The notes under the pieces are model-generated. The model saw only the letters and a program-made list of their open reading frames with translations, made no database searches and was not told where the DNA came from. Below, one piece after another: positions 5,986 to 6,195 of a stretch of DNA of 6,195 bases (positions within the stretch are counted from its first letter, which is position 1; each line of letters begins with the position of its first letter). The stretch is from contig JAFDDL010000234.1 in NCBI GenBank assembly GCA_019310865.1, positions 1 through 6,195 on the forward strand, in the 5' to 3' direction. The DNA comes from Deltaproteobacteria bacterium. Lineage in GTDB: Bacteria > Desulfobacterota > Desulfobacteria > Desulfobacterales > JAFDDL01. The position numbers were made by a program, and so were the translations under genes.

Positions 5986-6195
5986 ATGCCGGTTTCGGGT
6001 AAAAAATCTTTGAAAATAGATCCCGAGGCCCCTGATTCGAAAATCATCGCATCCGGGGCTTCGGCGATTTCAAAGGGGGGCGTGGTCCTGTTTCCCACCC
6101 AGGGGCTTTACGGCCTGGCCGCCAACGCCCTGGATGAAAAGGCCGTCAATCGAATATTTACCATCAAACAGCGTCCTCCGGAAAAGCCGCTACTG
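5986..6195 (+). CDS. TsaC/Sua5/YrdC-family protein, N-terminal part
   Basis: Seventy codons are visible before the right edge. After a short lead the protein reads KGGVVLFPTQGLYGLAANA (about 30-48), then a helix and KQRPPEKPL (61-69). This is the front of the YrdC fold, in which the P-T-x-x-x-YGL segment and the K-x-R-P-x-x-x-PL segment help bind ATP and threonine. Enzymes of this family make threonylcarbamoyl-AMP for the t6A modification of tRNA; YciO-type relatives share the fold and cannot be excluded from this fragment. AGG at 5977-5979, 6 nt upstream, supports the ATG at 5986. The gene follows purDE by 15 nt and belongs to the same operon. Confidence 0.85.
   Translation, partial: MPVSGKKSLKIDPEAPDSKIIASGASAISKGGVVLFPTQGLYGLAANALDEKAVNRIFTIKQRPPEKPLL

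Overview
The window reads as ordinary housekeeping chromosome from a Gram-negative bacterium of moderate GC content. A PpiD-type periplasmic chaperone, a D-Ala-D-Ala ligase and an AMMECR1-domain protein fit a Desulfobacterota-like anaerobe (for example a sulfate reducer of the Desulfobacterales). That placement is inference from gene content and repeat style, with no marker gene behind it.

Left part (1-2540), minus strand. The 5' end of an AMMECR1-domain gene runs off the left edge. It is followed by about 250 bp of non-coding DNA carrying two blocks of a heptanucleotide repeat, one of them attached to a hairpin. Next come two minus-strand genes that form a tight pair: a large membrane-anchored PpiD-like peptidyl-prolyl isomerase, and directly downstream a 76-residue zinc-ribbon membrane protein that starts at TTG.

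Middle (2541-2722). A divergent intergenic region holds two good sigma70-type promoters, one for ppiD (minus) and one for the plus-strand operon.

Right part (2723-6195), plus strand. Four closely packed genes look like one operon: a DUF1992 (DnaJ-homologue C28-like) protein, D-alanine--D-alanine ligase (ddl), a single-chain fusion of PurD and class I PurE, and the start of a TsaC/Sua5/YrdC-family gene cut by the right edge. Together they supply a peptidoglycan precursor, two steps of purine synthesis and probably the threonylcarbamoyl-AMP step of tRNA t6A modification.

Two points stand out. The first is the PurD-PurE fusion. The second is a dispersed heptad-plus-hairpin repeat, one copy of which lies inside the 3' end of ddl. 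That copy encodes the last 20 residues and the stop codon of Ddl. Because the unit is 7 nt, gain or loss of one unit would change the Ddl reading frame; losing one unit would make ddl end in an ATGA overlap with the purDE start. No mobile-element gene, CRISPR array, tRNA or rRNA was seen.
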